This document shows, piece by piece, positions 63,500-64,000 of a DNA stretch of 64,000 bases (position 1 is its first letter; the number at the start of each line of letters is the position of its first letter). The notes beneath the pieces were generated by a model. That model saw only the letters and a list, made by a program, of their open reading frames with translations. It was not told where the DNA came from and searched no databases. Location of the stretch: positions 8,103,260 to 8,167,259 of the forward strand of contig JACBWW010000008.1 of assembly GCA_020086605.1 (NCBI GenBank), given 5' to 3'. The position numbers and the translations under genes are program-made. Source of the stretch: Lanius collurio (lineage: Eukaryota > Chordata > Aves > Passeriformes > Laniidae).

Positions 63500-64000
63500 A
63501 ATTGAGGAATCAGGATTGTTTGGGTGAAAATGAATCTTTAAATATGAAATAGTCCAATCCCCTCTGCCATAGGAAGAGATACCATCAACTACATCAGCTT
63601 TCTCAGACCTCCATCCAACTTGGCCTTGAACATTTCAAGGGATAGGGCATCCACAATTTCTCTGGGCAGTCTGTTGCAGTATCTCACCACCCTTATGGTG
63701 GCTTCCACTTGATGTCACTGTCTTTGGATGTGGCCTTCTAGCCAATTTCTAATTCTTCTAATAGTACATCTGTGAAACACGTATCTTGCCAATTTTGTGG
63801 GAAGAATGTTGTGAGGGGCCATGCCAAAGGTCTTATAGAGTCTGCATAGATCATGAGTTGCTCTTCCTTTGTCCACTGACAGAGTTATTGTAAGTAAACT
63901 AGTCTGGCAGCATTTGTGCTTGATATAACCATGTTGTCTGTCTTCATTTATCTCCCTGCCTTCATTTGTCTTGATACATCTTCCAGGAAGACCTTTACCA
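63500..64000 (-). mobile_element. CR1 LINE, minus orientation, internally rearranged, continues past the window
   Basis: The part up to about 63720 is the reverse of a CR1 3' end (CTCAGACCTCCATCCAACTTGG, TTTCTCTGGGCAGTCTGTTG). From about 63780 the text instead matches the reverse of an upstream RT segment (AAGGTCTTATAGAGTC is the D-F-x-K-x-F region of motif A). About 700 bases that normally separate these are missing, so either an internal deletion or two adjoining insertions is implied. Confidence 0.75.

Noticed and set aside
1..64000. CRISPR arrays, bacterial operons, tRNA or rRNA genes
   Set aside because: No spaced direct repeats, ribosome-binding-site gene strings, cloverleaf-forming sequences with A and B boxes, or rRNA cores were noticed; the sequence is clearly vertebrate.

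Overview
This window looks like AT-rich, gene-poor DNA from a bird. The evidence is many copies of the avian CR1 retroposon family, several ending in the typical 8-base ATTCTGTG-type tail, a decayed endogenous retrovirus, vertebrate splice signals, and no dense run of open frames. The CR1 copy at 27.4-28.6 kb reads like the CR1-J type I associate with neoavian birds, but the species cannot be named from sequence alone.

Only one protein-coding exon can be supported, on the + strand at 40083-40250. It has a polypyrimidine/AG acceptor, an 83-base 5' leader with an in-frame stop before the ATG, a 28-codon secretory signal peptide and a strong GTAAGC donor in phase 1. The leader peptide and intron phase fit the first coding exon of a type IIa (LAR family) receptor tyrosine phosphatase, most likely PTPRD. 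PTPRD has unusually long 5' introns and is Z-linked in birds. On this reading about 40 kb upstream and 24 kb downstream of the exon are intron.

Layout. 1-7 kb: unique sequence with a 42-bp tandem duplication beside a TATC microsatellite. 7-13 kb: three CR1 fragments in alternating orientations. 16.6-20.4 kb: T/G-rich low-complexity tracts. 25.5 kb: a 29-base A run. 27.4-28.6 kb: a 5'-truncated CR1 with a recognisable reverse-transcriptase core. 32.0-33.2 kb: an internally deleted endogenous retrovirus on the minus strand, with a 5-bp target duplication, a polypurine tract and the end of an env transmembrane subunit. 33.5-34.5 kb: a long CR1 on the minus strand. 40.1-40.3 kb: the signal-peptide exon, followed by a possible regulatory block. 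48 kb: a degraded CR1-like fragment, a perfect 27-bp palindrome and a TG microsatellite. 53.7-56.8 kb: three CR1 copies on the same strand. 63.2-64.0 kb: two CR1 copies tail to tail, the last running out of the window.

The genes do not form an operon or pathway. The picture is one exon of a very large neuronal adhesion-receptor gene inside introns shaped by old retroposition. I saw no convincing new multi-gene system. The most informative objects are the leader exon and the retroviral remnant.
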